A stretch of DNA of 64,000 bases. It comes from Flavobacterium beibuense F44-8. GTDB taxonomy: Bacteria > Bacteroidota > Bacteroidia > Flavobacteriales > Flavobacteriaceae. Within the stretch, counting starts at the first letter, position 1, and every line of letters starts with the position of its first letter. The stretch lies in contig NZ_JRLV01000011.1 in NCBI RefSeq assembly GCF_000769915.1, forward strand, positions 1 to 64,000, given 5' to 3'. Shown here one piece after another: positions 28,518 through 36,095 of the stretch. The notes beneath the pieces were generated by a model that ran no database searches, was not told the origin of the DNA, and was given only the letters and a program-made list of their open reading frames with translations. The position numbers were made by a program, and so were the translations under genes.

Positions 28518-28545
28518 CAAAATTAAAAGAATAGACACTACACAA
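28518..28545 (-). promoter_or_regulatory. Promoter of the ECF sigma-FecR-receptor group
   Basis: On the minus strand TTG (28545-28543), 17 nt, then TAATTTTG (28525-28518) fits the phylum consensus. It supports the internal sigma start at 28494. Confidence 0.5.
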
Positions 28546-28669
28546 TTAAGCTATAAGGACATTTAAAGATTTAATAATGTTTAGGGAAGTCAAGTATATA
28601 TAAGTAAATGAATTATTAGTTGAGTAGTTTTGAGAAATATACAAAATGATATTTCAGCTTATTTGTGCA

Positions 28670-28703
28670 AAGCCCTTGTACAATAGTTACTATACAAGGG
28701 CTT
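28670..28703 (-). terminator. Hairpin terminator after the phosphodiesterase gene
   Basis: AAGCCCTTGTA (28670-28680) pairs with TACAAGGGCTT (28693-28703) in an 11-bp stem, 30 nt after the stop at 28733. The T-run is short on the minus strand. Confidence 0.65.
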
Positions 28704-28732
28704 CTATATTTAAGTATTTAACTACTAAAAAA

Positions 28733-30544
28733 TTAATTCATTAGTCCCGGCCACGTACTGTTATTTACAGGCTTAGGATAACCCGAAACAGCCGAATCAG
28801 AATACTTATCATACTTTATATAAGTATTATTATCTAAAAATATATAGAAGTACTGTGCACTCCAGTCTACTGCAGAAGTTATATTGTTAGCATAGTTACC
28901 AACTCCCGGCCATGTACTGTTATTTATTTGCTTAGGATATCCGGCATCCATACTGTCGTTTGTAATACTGTAACGTATATAAGTACCGTTATTAAGGAAG
29001 AAATAAACTCTTGACTGATTCCATTTAACCGCTGCAATTATCTTGTCGCCATATCCTTCTAACCCTGGCCAAGTGCTATTGCTTATCGGTTTTGGGTAAC
29101 CTCCATCTACCGCATCGTTATTCATATCATATCTTAAAAAAGTTCCATCGTTTAAAAAGAAAAAGCCTTTATCGTTGCTCCATTTAAAAGCAGCATTGAT
29201 TTTATCTTTATAGCTGTCAAGACCAGACCATGTACTGTTGTCTACTGGTTTAGGATAACCGCTATAGGCAGCGTCAGATAATTTATTATATTTTACATAG
29301 CTCATATCACTCCTAAAGAAATAAGCTACATTATCAAGCGCATCATTCCAGTCAAGACCAGCTATGATTTTTGAATTGTTTTTTTGAACAGAGCCTGTTT
29401 GACCATCAACAACTACAGTATAATTTACTTTTCCGAAAGAAGCTCCCGAATCTGAATAACTTCCCTGTGTTGCAGGGACAGTAGCTATAAGTTCATTGTT
29501 TCTGTAAATCTGGGCATCTGCCGGACTTTGTGAATACCAGAACAAATCATTGTTCGTATTAAACATTACTTTTCTAGGACCTACGCTTCCTACTAATGAA
29601 GTAGATTCCAGTTGCCAGTTAGCATCAATATCAATTCCTAAATACGATAAAACAGTTGGAGTAACAGATGTTTGTGAAGGATAACCATATATACCGTTAA
29701 AAGCCTGATTTGGCAACTGATTTACAGTTGATGTAAACTCTTCATTCCCTACTTTATTCATACCGATGAAAATAGTTTTTTCACTTTCAGTCTGTGAGCC
29801 GTGAGAATAACCACCTGAAGGCTCTCTTCCGTGATCAGTAACAAGGATAATTAACCAGTCTTCATTGTTTTGTTGTGCATGTTGATTAACGGCATTCATA
29901 AGCTGACCCAACCTGTTATCCATATCCTTAATACTGTTGTTATAAGAAGTTGAAAAGCCTGAAGCATGCCCCACGTGGTCAACATTATCAAAATGGACAA
30001 AAAGAAAATCAGGACTATTGGTGTTCACTTCATAAATCGCCCTGTTTAAAGCATCATCGTCATCTCCTCCATCATACCTATGATCCACAAAGCTCATCTG
30101 ATCCTGTAAAAACTCATGAATTGGTGACCATGTTGCTATACTTGATATGGTTAGTGACGGGTTAGCCTCTTTTATGTATTGATACACACTTTTTGCCTGC
30201 GACTTATAAGTACCCGAACTGTTATTTGGCACCCCATGTTTGTTTACCCATACTCCGGTAAGTATACTCATCCAACCCGGACCACTTGAAGTAGCCTGCT
30301 CTGACGATGTACCTGTAATACCTCCTGCAAATGCTTTTGTCATATTAAAAGCATCCATGTTAGGTGTATCTACATTACTTATTTTTTCATACTGGCATCC
30401 GTCTATACCCACTACAAGCACTTTTTTTACAGCGGTAGATTTAAGGTTTACGTCTGTTTCATTTGTGGTCATATCAGGTTCATAACATGCAGTTAAAAGG
30501 AGAAATATCCCCAGTAAACTAAAAATAATTGGTGTTGATTTCAT
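28733..30544 (-). CDS. Surface lipoprotein: type I phosphodiesterase/alkaline-phosphatase-superfamily domain fused to four hemopexin-like repeats
   Basis: The 603-residue protein has lipobox LTAC (Cys20). The catalytic half (~40-330) shows the metal-binding and nucleophile motifs of the alkaline phosphatase superfamily: VVGIDG (Asp48), Thr85/Ser86/Ser87 in ATSSGPGW, D-x-x-x-H-x-x-G in NVDHVGH, and TDHG. Residues ~397-603 are four repeats of ~51 residues. Each has a strand pair like FFLNDGTFLRYD followed by GYPKPI-NSTWPGL, the pattern of hemopexin/PF00045 blades, so a complete four-bladed propeller. It should hydrolyse phosphate esters at the cell surface, with the propeller binding a ligand or polymer. 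It is divergent from the XRE regulator and next to the phosphonate-type cluster. Confidence 0.88.
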   Translation of the reverse strand: MKSTPIIFSLLGIFLLLTACYEPDMTTNETDVNLKSTAVKKVLVVGIDGCQYEKISNVDTPNMDAFNMTKAFAGGITGTSSEQATSSGPGWMSILTGVWVNKHGVPNNSSGTYKSQAKSVYQYIKEANPSLTISSIATWSPIHEFLQDQMSFVDHRYDGGDDDDALNRAIYEVNTNSPDFLFVHFDNVDHVGHASGFSTSYNNSIKDMDNRLGQLMNAVNQHAQQNNEDWLIILVTDHGREPSGGYSHGSQTESEKTIFIGMNKVGNEEFTSTVNQLPNQAFNGIYGYPSQTSVTPTVLSYLGIDIDANWQLESTSLVGSVGPRKVMFNTNNDLFWYSQSPADAQIYRNNELIATVPATQGSYSDSGASFGKVNYTVVVDGQTGSVQKNNSKIIAGLDWNDALDNVAYFFRSDMSYVKYNKLSDAAYSGYPKPVDNSTWSGLDSYKDKINAAFKWSNDKGFFFLNDGTFLRYDMNNDAVDGGYPKPISNSTWPGLEGYGDKIIAAVKWNQSRVYFFLNNGTYIRYSITNDSMDAGYPKQINNSTWPGVGNYANNITSAVDWSAQYFYIFLDNNTYIKYDKYSDSAVSGYPKPVNNSTWPGLMN

Positions 30545-30733
30545 AATTAAATTTTTAATATTAGTAATTTTTATACCTTAAAATTATACTAATATTAAAA
30601 ATCATATTACTCTGAATCACTTTTTTAAACTATTATTAATATCCTTAACATTAACTAAACCGTTTAAAAACAAATCATTTATTTTTTCTTAATAATCAAC
30701 AGTATTACAGCATTTTAAACCTAAAACAAAATT

Positions 30734-30741
30734 TAATTTTG
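30734..30741 (+). promoter_or_regulatory. Putative -7 element of the XRE-cupin regulator gene
   Basis: TAATTTTG matches TAnnTTTG, 53 bp before the start codon. No TTG is found at the -33 distance, so support is moderate. The palindrome at 30771-30787 would lie in the transcribed leader. Confidence 0.35.
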
Positions 30742-30770
30742 AAGTTAATAAAGGTTTTAAGACATTTGAC

Positions 30771-30787
30771 GTTTATTACCAATAAAC
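30771..30787. promoter_or_regulatory. Candidate regulon operator, copy 1 (XRE regulator gene)
   Basis: GTTTATTACCAATAAAC is a perfect 7+7 bp inverted repeat ending 7 bp before the ATG at 30795. It fits the form [GT]TTTA-N7-TAA shared with the three sites at 34687, 34891 and 39160. Autoregulation by the XRE-cupin protein is the simplest reading. Confidence 0.5.
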
Positions 30788-30794
30788 CGCATCA

Positions 30795-31373
30795 ATGGAA
30801 GATTATCTCATAGGGTTAGGAAAACGCATTAAAGAAATCCGAAAAAAAAACGGACTTACTATTAATACCGTAGCCGGTAATGCTGATGTAAGTAACGGAC
30901 TAATATCGCGTATTGAAAACGGAAGAACCATCCCTTCCCTACCAGTTTTACTTAATATTATACAGGCACTGGGTATAGAGGTATCTGACTTCTTTAACGG
31001 ACTGCCTAAATCGGACAAAAACAACTTTATAGTTTCCAGAAAGGAAGAGAATACTGTTATTGAAAAAGAAGATGAAGCTAAGGGATTTGAATACCGTTTC
31101 CTTTTTGGCAAACAGCTTTCATCTGTTGGTTTTGAGGCTGTATTGCTTGAGGTAATGCCTAACTCAGAACGCGGTAAGGTTGAAACCGATGCCTATGAGT
31201 TTAAATATATTTTAACGGGCGAATGTTCGTACATTATTGGTGAGGAAGAAGTATTGTTAAAAGAGGGAGATTCCATATTTTTTGACGGACGTATACCACA
31301 CGTACCTGTAAACAGAAGCAATGCTCCTTCTAAAATGCTGGTGCTTTATTTCTTTTTCCATAAAAATGAATAA
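30795..31373 (+). CDS. XRE-family transcriptional regulator with cupin effector domain
   Basis: The 192-residue protein has an N-terminal HTH_3 domain (~5-62; LGKRIKEIRKKNGLTINTVA, SNGLISRIENGRTIPSLPVL) and a C-terminal cupin barrel (~110-190; YEFKYILTGECSYIIGEEEV, LKEGDSIFFDGRIPHVPVN). This two-domain family often regulates uptake and breakdown of small amine- or phosphonate-type compounds, with the effector bound in the cupin pocket. It is convergent with the HAD-FAD-MFS operon and divergent from the surface phosphodiesterase, which places it as the likely local regulator. A palindrome sits just ahead of its start. Confidence 0.9.
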   Translation: MEDYLIGLGKRIKEIRKKNGLTINTVAGNADVSNGLISRIENGRTIPSLPVLLNIIQALGIEVSDFFNGLPKSDKNNFIVSRKEENTVIEKEDEAKGFEYRFLFGKQLSSVGFEAVLLEVMPNSERGKVETDAYEFKYILTGECSYIIGEEEVLLKEGDSIFFDGRIPHVPVNRSNAPSKMLVLYFFFHKNE

Positions 31374-31397
31374 CCCACCTCTTTAAAAAGGCGGGTT
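31372..31397. terminator. Bidirectional hairpin between convergent regulator and HAD genes
   Basis: AACCCACC (31372-31379) pairs with GGCGGGTT (31390-31397) with one mismatch. The first arm overlaps the stop codon of the regulator gene, and the hairpin lies 21 bp beyond the HAD gene stop. Confidence 0.55.
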
Positions 31398-31417
31398 AAG
31401 TAACGAATTGAAACTCA

Positions 31418-32101
31418 CTATTTAAACAGTATTGCTTTTAGTCCTGTAAGGCTATCCAGTATATAATCGGGCTGAGCCAGTTCAAGCTGTTCACGTGTTT
31501 GTGCCCCGCTTAGTACGCCTATTGTAAGTCCGCAACCAGAGTTTCTTCCTTCAATAATATCAATTTCAGAATCACCTGCTTTTAGTACCTGAGCCGCATT
31601 CTCAATACCAAAAAGCTCCATTGCCATATTAATCATTTCAGGGTGAGGCCGTCCGTTTACCACATCATCCGATGTGATTAGCGCGTCCACCTGCTTCCCT
31701 ACTCTCCATTCCAGCCTGTTCATTAATTTGGTCGCTGTTTTAAAATCATAACCGGTATTAAGAACAATCTTAATTCCGTTATCATGTAGCTCGGTAAAAA
31801 AGTCTTCCATACCGTCAAAAGCTTTAATCTCACCTTCATTGTAAGCCTTCTCAAGCATTATTTTAAAATTAGCAAAAGCTTTATTCGCGACTTCAGCTAT
31901 ATTGTAAATACCCGTACATGCTGTTAAAACATCTGTTATGGCTTTGTGTTTTTCTTTACCTGCACCATGTTCAAGAACCTGCTCTAAAGTAACATTAAAC
32001 CCTTCGTCATTAATCGCTTTCTGTACTGTTTTATAAACCAAATTATCCTCATTAACGGTAGTTCCTGCCATATCAAAAACCACCAGTTTAATATCTGTCA
32101 T
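31418..32101 (-). CDS. PhnX-like HAD hydrolase (phosphonatase-like)
   Basis: The 227-residue HAD-superfamily protein starts VVFDMAGTTV, giving the Asp10 nucleophile and the D-x-AGT form of phosphonoacetaldehyde hydrolases. Lys49 in EHGAGKEKHKAI lines up by eye with the Schiff-base lysine of PhnX cap domains (P-x-x-x-K-x-D-H). Later motifs are LNTGYDF (motif II), RLEWRVGK and KAGDSEIDIIEGRNSGCG (motif IV acids). The protein fits the phosphonatase-like family TIGR03351, shorter than true PhnX (~265-270 residues). It is expected to split the C-P bond of phosphonoacetaldehyde or a relative. It lies 3 bp after the FAD oxidoreductase gene, so translation is coupled. Confidence 0.85.
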   Translation of the reverse strand: MTDIKLVVFDMAGTTVNEDNLVYKTVQKAINDEGFNVTLEQVLEHGAGKEKHKAITDVLTACTGIYNIAEVANKAFANFKIMLEKAYNEGEIKAFDGMEDFFTELHDNGIKIVLNTGYDFKTATKLMNRLEWRVGKQVDALITSDDVVNGRPHPEMINMAMELFGIENAAQVLKAGDSEIDIIEGRNSGCGLTIGVLSGAQTREQLELAQPDYILDSLTGLKAILFK

Positions 32102-32104
32102 GTT

Positions 32105-33265
32105 TTAATTTTTATTGAAAATTTTTAAAATATTCTCTTTTGAAAATCCGGCACTTCCAGTCATTCCCTTTCCGCCTATACCTGTAACGATATGAATATT
32201 ATTATCAATGGTATGCTGAAAAATATCATGGTTTTTACACTGAGAGTATATTCCAAACCATCTGTTTTGTATTTCAAACGTAGGCAGGTTAAATATTTTT
32301 TTTGCCTCTGCAAGCATAAACTCATCAATATCCATATTCAGGTAAAAGCCAAGGTCATCAATATTAGCCGCATCGGCATACTCATGGGAGTCCCCTATGA
32401 TTACAGAACCATCTGTGGCCTGTTTGAAAAGAATATGCACTCCCCATTTCTTTTCTAACGAATCAGGATTCTCGTTTTTCTTTATTTCATTGAAAGACGG
32501 ACACTCATAAAAAGCCTCATATCTGCGTATGGACAACCCTGTAAGTATAGATCCGTTTAGTTTGTAATTCCCCTGTGGTTTTGTTTGCATCATTTGAAGT
32601 TTAGTAACCTCAATATCACTTTTCTCAAAAACTTCAGGGTATAATGTTTTAAATTCAGATCCGCAGCATATAATAACCTTCGAGGCTTCAAACACCTTAT
32701 TTTTAGCTGTTACAACAGTAACTTTATCTCCTTTAGATTCGCAGCTCACTACTTTAGTTTCGTTATAAAACTCAAGCCATTTATTGTTAATCAGGTATTC
32801 CAGTAATCTGTTAATCATTACACGCGGTTCAACAGTTACTTCCTGCGGAAAGAACAAGCCTGCTTTTACGTAGTCATCTTTAAGTCCCTCATACTTTTCA
32901 AGGCACTGTTGTTTAGTAAGTAAAACCGACTCATAATCGTTCCCTTTATTGATTTGATGAAGCTCTTCTATAAGCCTTACTTCATCGTTATTTGATGCCA
33001 GATAAACCGAACCGTTATTACGTATTGAAATATCAAAGGTGCTTTGTATCTCATTATAAATTTTAAGACTCTCCCTTCCGTAATTTTGCCATTTGGTATC
33101 CATCCCTGATGGTACAACCTGACCAAAATTTCGTACTGTAGCGCTTATTGGGGCTTTATCTTTTTCAAGCAAAGCAACTTTTAGTCCGTTTTGCATTGCA
33201 TGATAGGCATGGAAAGTACCTAAAGCCCCTGCGCCCACAATTATTAAATCATATTTTGTATTCAT
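32105..33265 (-). CDS. FAD-dependent oxidoreductase, HpnW-like (TIGR03364-type)
   Basis: The 386-residue protein has the N-terminal Rossmann FAD motif DLIIVGAGALGTFHAYHAMQ and a D-amino-acid-oxidase (DAO) fold, followed by RNFGQVVPSGM. The C-terminal FAD motif is HIVTGIGGKGMTGSAGF. The RNFG motif and company with a PhnX-like HAD point to the phosphonate-associated family TIGR03364. From memory, members have been reported to oxidise aminoethylphosphonate-type amines to phosphonoacetaldehyde. That would let the cell bypass the PhnW transaminase, which is not in this window. It shares an operon with the carrier (40 bp upstream) and the HAD hydrolase (3 bp downstream). The exact substrate is not deducible. 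Confidence 0.85.
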   Translation of the reverse strand: MNTKYDLIIVGAGALGTFHAYHAMQNGLKVALLEKDKAPISATVRNFGQVVPSGMDTKWQNYGRESLKIYNEIQSTFDISIRNNGSVYLASNNDEVRLIEELHQINKGNDYESVLLTKQQCLEKYEGLKDDYVKAGLFFPQEVTVEPRVMINRLLEYLINNKWLEFYNETKVVSCESKGDKVTVVTAKNKVFEASKVIICCGSEFKTLYPEVFEKSDIEVTKLQMMQTKPQGNYKLNGSILTGLSIRRYEAFYECPSFNEIKKNENPDSLEKKWGVHILFKQATDGSVIIGDSHEYADAANIDDLGFYLNMDIDEFMLAEAKKIFNLPTFEIQNRWFGIYSQCKNHDIFQHTIDNNIHIVTGIGGKGMTGSAGFSKENILKIFNKN

Positions 33266-33305
33266 TACACTAAGTAGTTAAATGGATTTTTCTTTTTCAG
33301 ATAAG

Positions 33306-34601
33306 TTATGCGGTAGCACTCTGGATTTTTACAACCGTAATCTTCCGGTTAAAGTAAAGCATGGTTAGTAATGATATTATTAGCACCAGTACTGCCGTTT
33401 TAATATTAAGCCCTGTAAAAAAGGCTACCCAGCTTTGTTTAAAACCTGTTACCTCTTTTAAAATAAGCACTACTACACTTCCAAGATACCCCAAGGCATC
33501 TGCCAGATAAAACAGAAAGCCTACATTACCCCTGTAGCTCAACAGTGCAATAAGCCTTTCAAACAACAGGCAGTGAAACAGTATATAAGGCAGATAAATC
33601 CCTATACCGCTTATTATGGTCCAAAATACAGGTGATAAATAACCTTTTTCAAAAAGCATGGTAGAAACAAGTATAACAACAGCCCCCGAAATTGTAAGCC
33701 ACATACCCGTATTAAAGGCTTTACTGTTATTTCGTATAAGTATACCCATAGCTGTAATAACAAGCACTATGACAGCTACAGGTATTTCGGTTAGGGTTAT
33801 TACCTGCGGAGCTTGAGAATACCCCTGTTCTGCCCAAAATTCAACTATAAAATTATCCCTAAAGTCTCTAACTACAGTAAGCAGTATATAGATAGCCACA
33901 AGCCCAAAATAACCCCATCCGTTTTGTTTTAAAAAGTCTTTGCGTTCACGGGCATACATAGGCACCCTTTCGCTTCTTTCCTCAACATCCATACTGCATG
34001 GGTCTTTAGCCCTTTTAAGCATCCATACGGCTATTATAAATAACGGCATAAAAAACAAGCCTGTAAAAAACGGCATATTGTATTCGCTAATACTATAATC
34101 CTGCATTAGCACAACCCCTACTGTTTTTACCAATCCTGTAGAAAATATAAAGGTAGCACTTAGTGCCGCGGCAAGCATTTCGCTATTCCTCCTGCCTTCT
34201 ATGTAAGATATAACCACCCCAAAAACCATCCCTAACGGCAGGCCGTTTAAAAACAAAGCCAAAGGTTTTAGTACGTTTGGCAGTATAGAAAATAATCCAA
34301 GCATGGAAAGCCCAAACAGTACAAAACCAATTAGCCAGTTTGCTCTTTTATGTTTAGGCATTTCTGATATTAGTTTTATACCTAAAAACTTTGACAGCAT
34401 ATACCCCATAACCTGGCTTATAACCAAAATAGTCTTTGCATCCAGTCCGTACCCAAAATCAAGATCCTGGTATTGCCCCGCCAAAAATGATTTTCTTACA
34501 GCATACATACCGGTATAACAAAGAAAAGCCGATAGCATAATCCACACTGTGGACATGTCTTTTATTTTTTTACTATTAGTTAATTTATATACTGTTTTCA
34601 A
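33306..34601 (-). CDS. MFS-type inner-membrane carrier (DUF5690-like)
   Basis: The 431-residue protein has ~12 transmembrane segments. It starts with MLSAFLCYTGMYAVRKSFLA and ILVISQVMGYMLSKFLGIKL, then LFLNGLPLGMVFGVVISYIE. These motifs resemble the DUF5690 branch of the major facilitator superfamily, related to the organophosphate:phosphate antiporters (UhpT/GlpT-like YxxRK motif). It is the first gene of a three-gene operon with the FAD oxidase and PhnX-like hydrolase, so a phosphonate or aminophosphonate is the likely cargo. A palindrome (34687-34703) lies 86 bp upstream. Confidence 0.82.
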   Translation of the reverse strand: MKTVYKLTNSKKIKDMSTVWIMLSAFLCYTGMYAVRKSFLAGQYQDLDFGYGLDAKTILVISQVMGYMLSKFLGIKLISEMPKHKRANWLIGFVLFGLSMLGLFSILPNVLKPLALFLNGLPLGMVFGVVISYIEGRRNSEMLAAALSATFIFSTGLVKTVGVVLMQDYSISEYNMPFFTGLFFMPLFIIAVWMLKRAKDPCSMDVEERSERVPMYARERKDFLKQNGWGYFGLVAIYILLTVVRDFRDNFIVEFWAEQGYSQAPQVITLTEIPVAVIVLVITAMGILIRNNSKAFNTGMWLTISGAVVILVSTMLFEKGYLSPVFWTIISGIGIYLPYILFHCLLFERLIALLSYRGNVGFLFYLADALGYLGSVVVLILKEVTGFKQSWVAFFTGLNIKTAVLVLIISLLTMLYFNRKITVVKIQSATA

Positions 34602-34686
34602 AATTACTTCGATTAATTCTACATCAACAAAAATAGAATTAGAAAGCTATACATATATTAACTTAAAGTAAATTAATAGTTAATAT

Positions 34687-34703
34687 TTTTACAAATAGTA
34701 AAA
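34687..34703. promoter_or_regulatory. Candidate regulon operator, copy 2 (carrier operon)
   Basis: TTTTACAAATAGTAAAA is an inverted repeat with perfect 6-bp arms (TTTTAC/GTAAAA), 86 bp upstream of the carrier start. It shares the core ACAAATAGTAA with copy 3. Confidence 0.5.
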
Positions 34704-34890
34704 CTTTAAAAAAAAGTCAAACAATCACAATAACCACTGAAAAACAAGGATTTAAATAAAAATAAATATGAAAAAACCGTACCTATCTATATTAAATTTA
34801 GTACATTAGGAATTAAATGCTTTATAAAATATGTTTATTTGTAAACTTATTAAACATAGTATTAAAAGGTTTTAAATACAAAATCAAAAA

Positions 34891-34907
34891 AATTACAAAT
34901 AGTAAAC
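34891..34907. promoter_or_regulatory. Candidate regulon operator, copy 3 (dehydrogenase gene)
   Basis: AATTACAAATAGTAAAC has arms TTAC/GTAA and ends 9 bp before the ATG at 34917. Binding there would block transcription or initiation directly. Confidence 0.45.
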
Positions 34908-34916
34908 AAAAAGACT

Positions 34917-35987
34917 ATGAAAAACACCACTGCAAAAGCTATGGTTTTTAGCGAACCTAATAAAGAGTTTGATGAAAAATCTATAGTAATACCTAAGGCA
35001 AATGAAGGGGAAATTGTTGTACGAATTACCTATACAACCATATGCACAAGCGACCTGCATACTTATACCGGAAGAAGGCAATCTCCTGCTCCCTGTATTT
35101 TAGGTCATGAAATAATAGGTACAATAATTAGTATTGACGATACTATAACGACCGATTACCTTGGCAACAGCCTTAAAGAGGGTGATTTAATAACATGGGC
35201 AGTATATGCTTTTGATAAAAACAACCCGATGGCAGAAAAAGGGATACCACAAAAATCACCAAATCTCTATAAATATGGGCATCATACACTTAGTGATACC
35301 GATACATTAAACGGTGGTTTTGCTACCCATTGCGTACTTAGAAAAGGTACAGCCATTTTTAAATTACCCGAAAATTTAAACGTTAAAAGTTTAGCTCCGT
35401 TAAACTGTACTCATGCTACCATTGCCGGAGCCATGCGACTGGCAGGAAACCTAAGCGATAAAAACGTACTGGTAACAGGTGCCGGAATGTTGGGACTGTC
35501 TGCCTGTGCAATGGCTAAAAATAACGGAGCCAAAAATGTGTATTGTATGGATATTAATGAAAACCGACTTGAGCTTTCTAAAAGTTTTGGTGTAAATAGA
35601 ACACTTACTTCAAACCAGGCTGAGGAATATTTTACAGATAATGACAAAATTGATGTTGTGATTGATACTACCGGAGTACCATCGGCAATGGAAACAGGAT
35701 TATCAGTATTAAATATAGGTGGTACGGCTGTTTGGGTTGGTGCAGTTTACAATCAAAAACCAACACAGGTAAATGCCGAAATGATTGTAAGAAACCTTAT
35801 CACTATAAAGGGGTTACATAATTACACTCCCGAAGACCTTAAAACAGCTATTTTGTTCTTAATTGAAAATCACAATACGTATCCTTTTGAATCTTTAGTT
35901 AGTGATGAATATAATTTAAATGAACTAACAACAGCATTTAAAGCAGCTAATAATGGTGAACATTACCGCGTAGGTATAAAACAATAA
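34917..35987 (+). CDS. Zinc-type alcohol dehydrogenase, HpnZ-like (TIGR03366-type), without structural-zinc cysteines
   Basis: The 356-residue medium-chain dehydrogenase has catalytic-zinc ligands Cys43 (TTICTSDLHTYTG) and His64/Glu65 (LGHEIIG), with a third-ligand candidate in LNCTHATIAGAM. A Rossmann NAD site is present (VLVTGAGMLGLSACAMAKNN). The GIPQKSPNLYKYGHH segment matches the phosphonate-associated TIGR03366 family, which usually reads with Cys at four positions around a C-G-x-C-x-x-C-x-x-GLPQKC lobe. Here all four are replaced (ITWAVYAFDKNNPMAEKGIP), so the structural zinc site is lost. It would reduce or oxidise an aldehyde from phosphonate breakdown, such as acetaldehyde. Confidence 0.85.
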   Translation: MKNTTAKAMVFSEPNKEFDEKSIVIPKANEGEIVVRITYTTICTSDLHTYTGRRQSPAPCILGHEIIGTIISIDDTITTDYLGNSLKEGDLITWAVYAFDKNNPMAEKGIPQKSPNLYKYGHHTLSDTDTLNGGFATHCVLRKGTAIFKLPENLNVKSLAPLNCTHATIAGAMRLAGNLSDKNVLVTGAGMLGLSACAMAKNNGAKNVYCMDINENRLELSKSFGVNRTLTSNQAEEYFTDNDKIDVVIDTTGVPSAMETGLSVLNIGGTAVWVGAVYNQKPTQVNAEMIVRNLITIKGLHNYTPEDLKTAILFLIENHNTYPFESLVSDEYNLNELTTAFKAANNGEHYRVGIKQ

Positions 35988-35994
35988 TAAAATT

Positions 35995-36025
35995 AAAAAA
36001 GCCTCTGTTTTTCAGAGGCTTTTTT
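35995..36025. terminator. Bidirectional terminator after the dehydrogenase gene
   Basis: AAAAAAGCCTCTG (35995-36007), loop TTTTT, CAGAGGCTTTTTT (36013-36025). The perfect 13-bp stem is symmetrical for both strands, between convergent genes. Confidence 0.92.
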
Positions 36026-36033
36026 AATAAGGT

Positions 36034-36059
36034 AAGCCGGTTCTTAACAGAACCGGCTT
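36034..36059. terminator. Second hairpin, toward the TonB receptor gene
   Basis: AAGCCGGTTCT (36034-36044) pairs with AGAACCGGCTT (36049-36059), 11 bp with a 4-nt loop. It lies 36 bp beyond the receptor stop. The T-run is weak on the minus strand and better on plus. Confidence 0.65.
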
Positions 36060-36095
36060 TTGATTAAACCTAAACACGCATATTAAAACAAGAAT

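Larger units (their letters stand above)
34602..34916. other. Divergent regulatory region between carrier and dehydrogenase genes
   Basis: These 315 AT-rich bases have no gene. They contain two copies of the 17-bp palindromic site (34687-34703 and 34891-34907). I did not find a confident TAnnTTTG promoter for the dehydrogenase. Confidence 0.6.

Noticed and set aside
28495..28545. Extra 17-residue N-terminal extension of the sigma factor
   Set aside because: The promoter-like element lies inside it, and it does not match sigma N-termini.
34833..34846. Inverted repeat GTTTA-TTTG-TAAAC near the dehydrogenase promoter
   Set aside because: The spacer is 4 and not 7 nt, unlike the four sites in the candidate regulon, and in AT-rich DNA it is easily due to chance.
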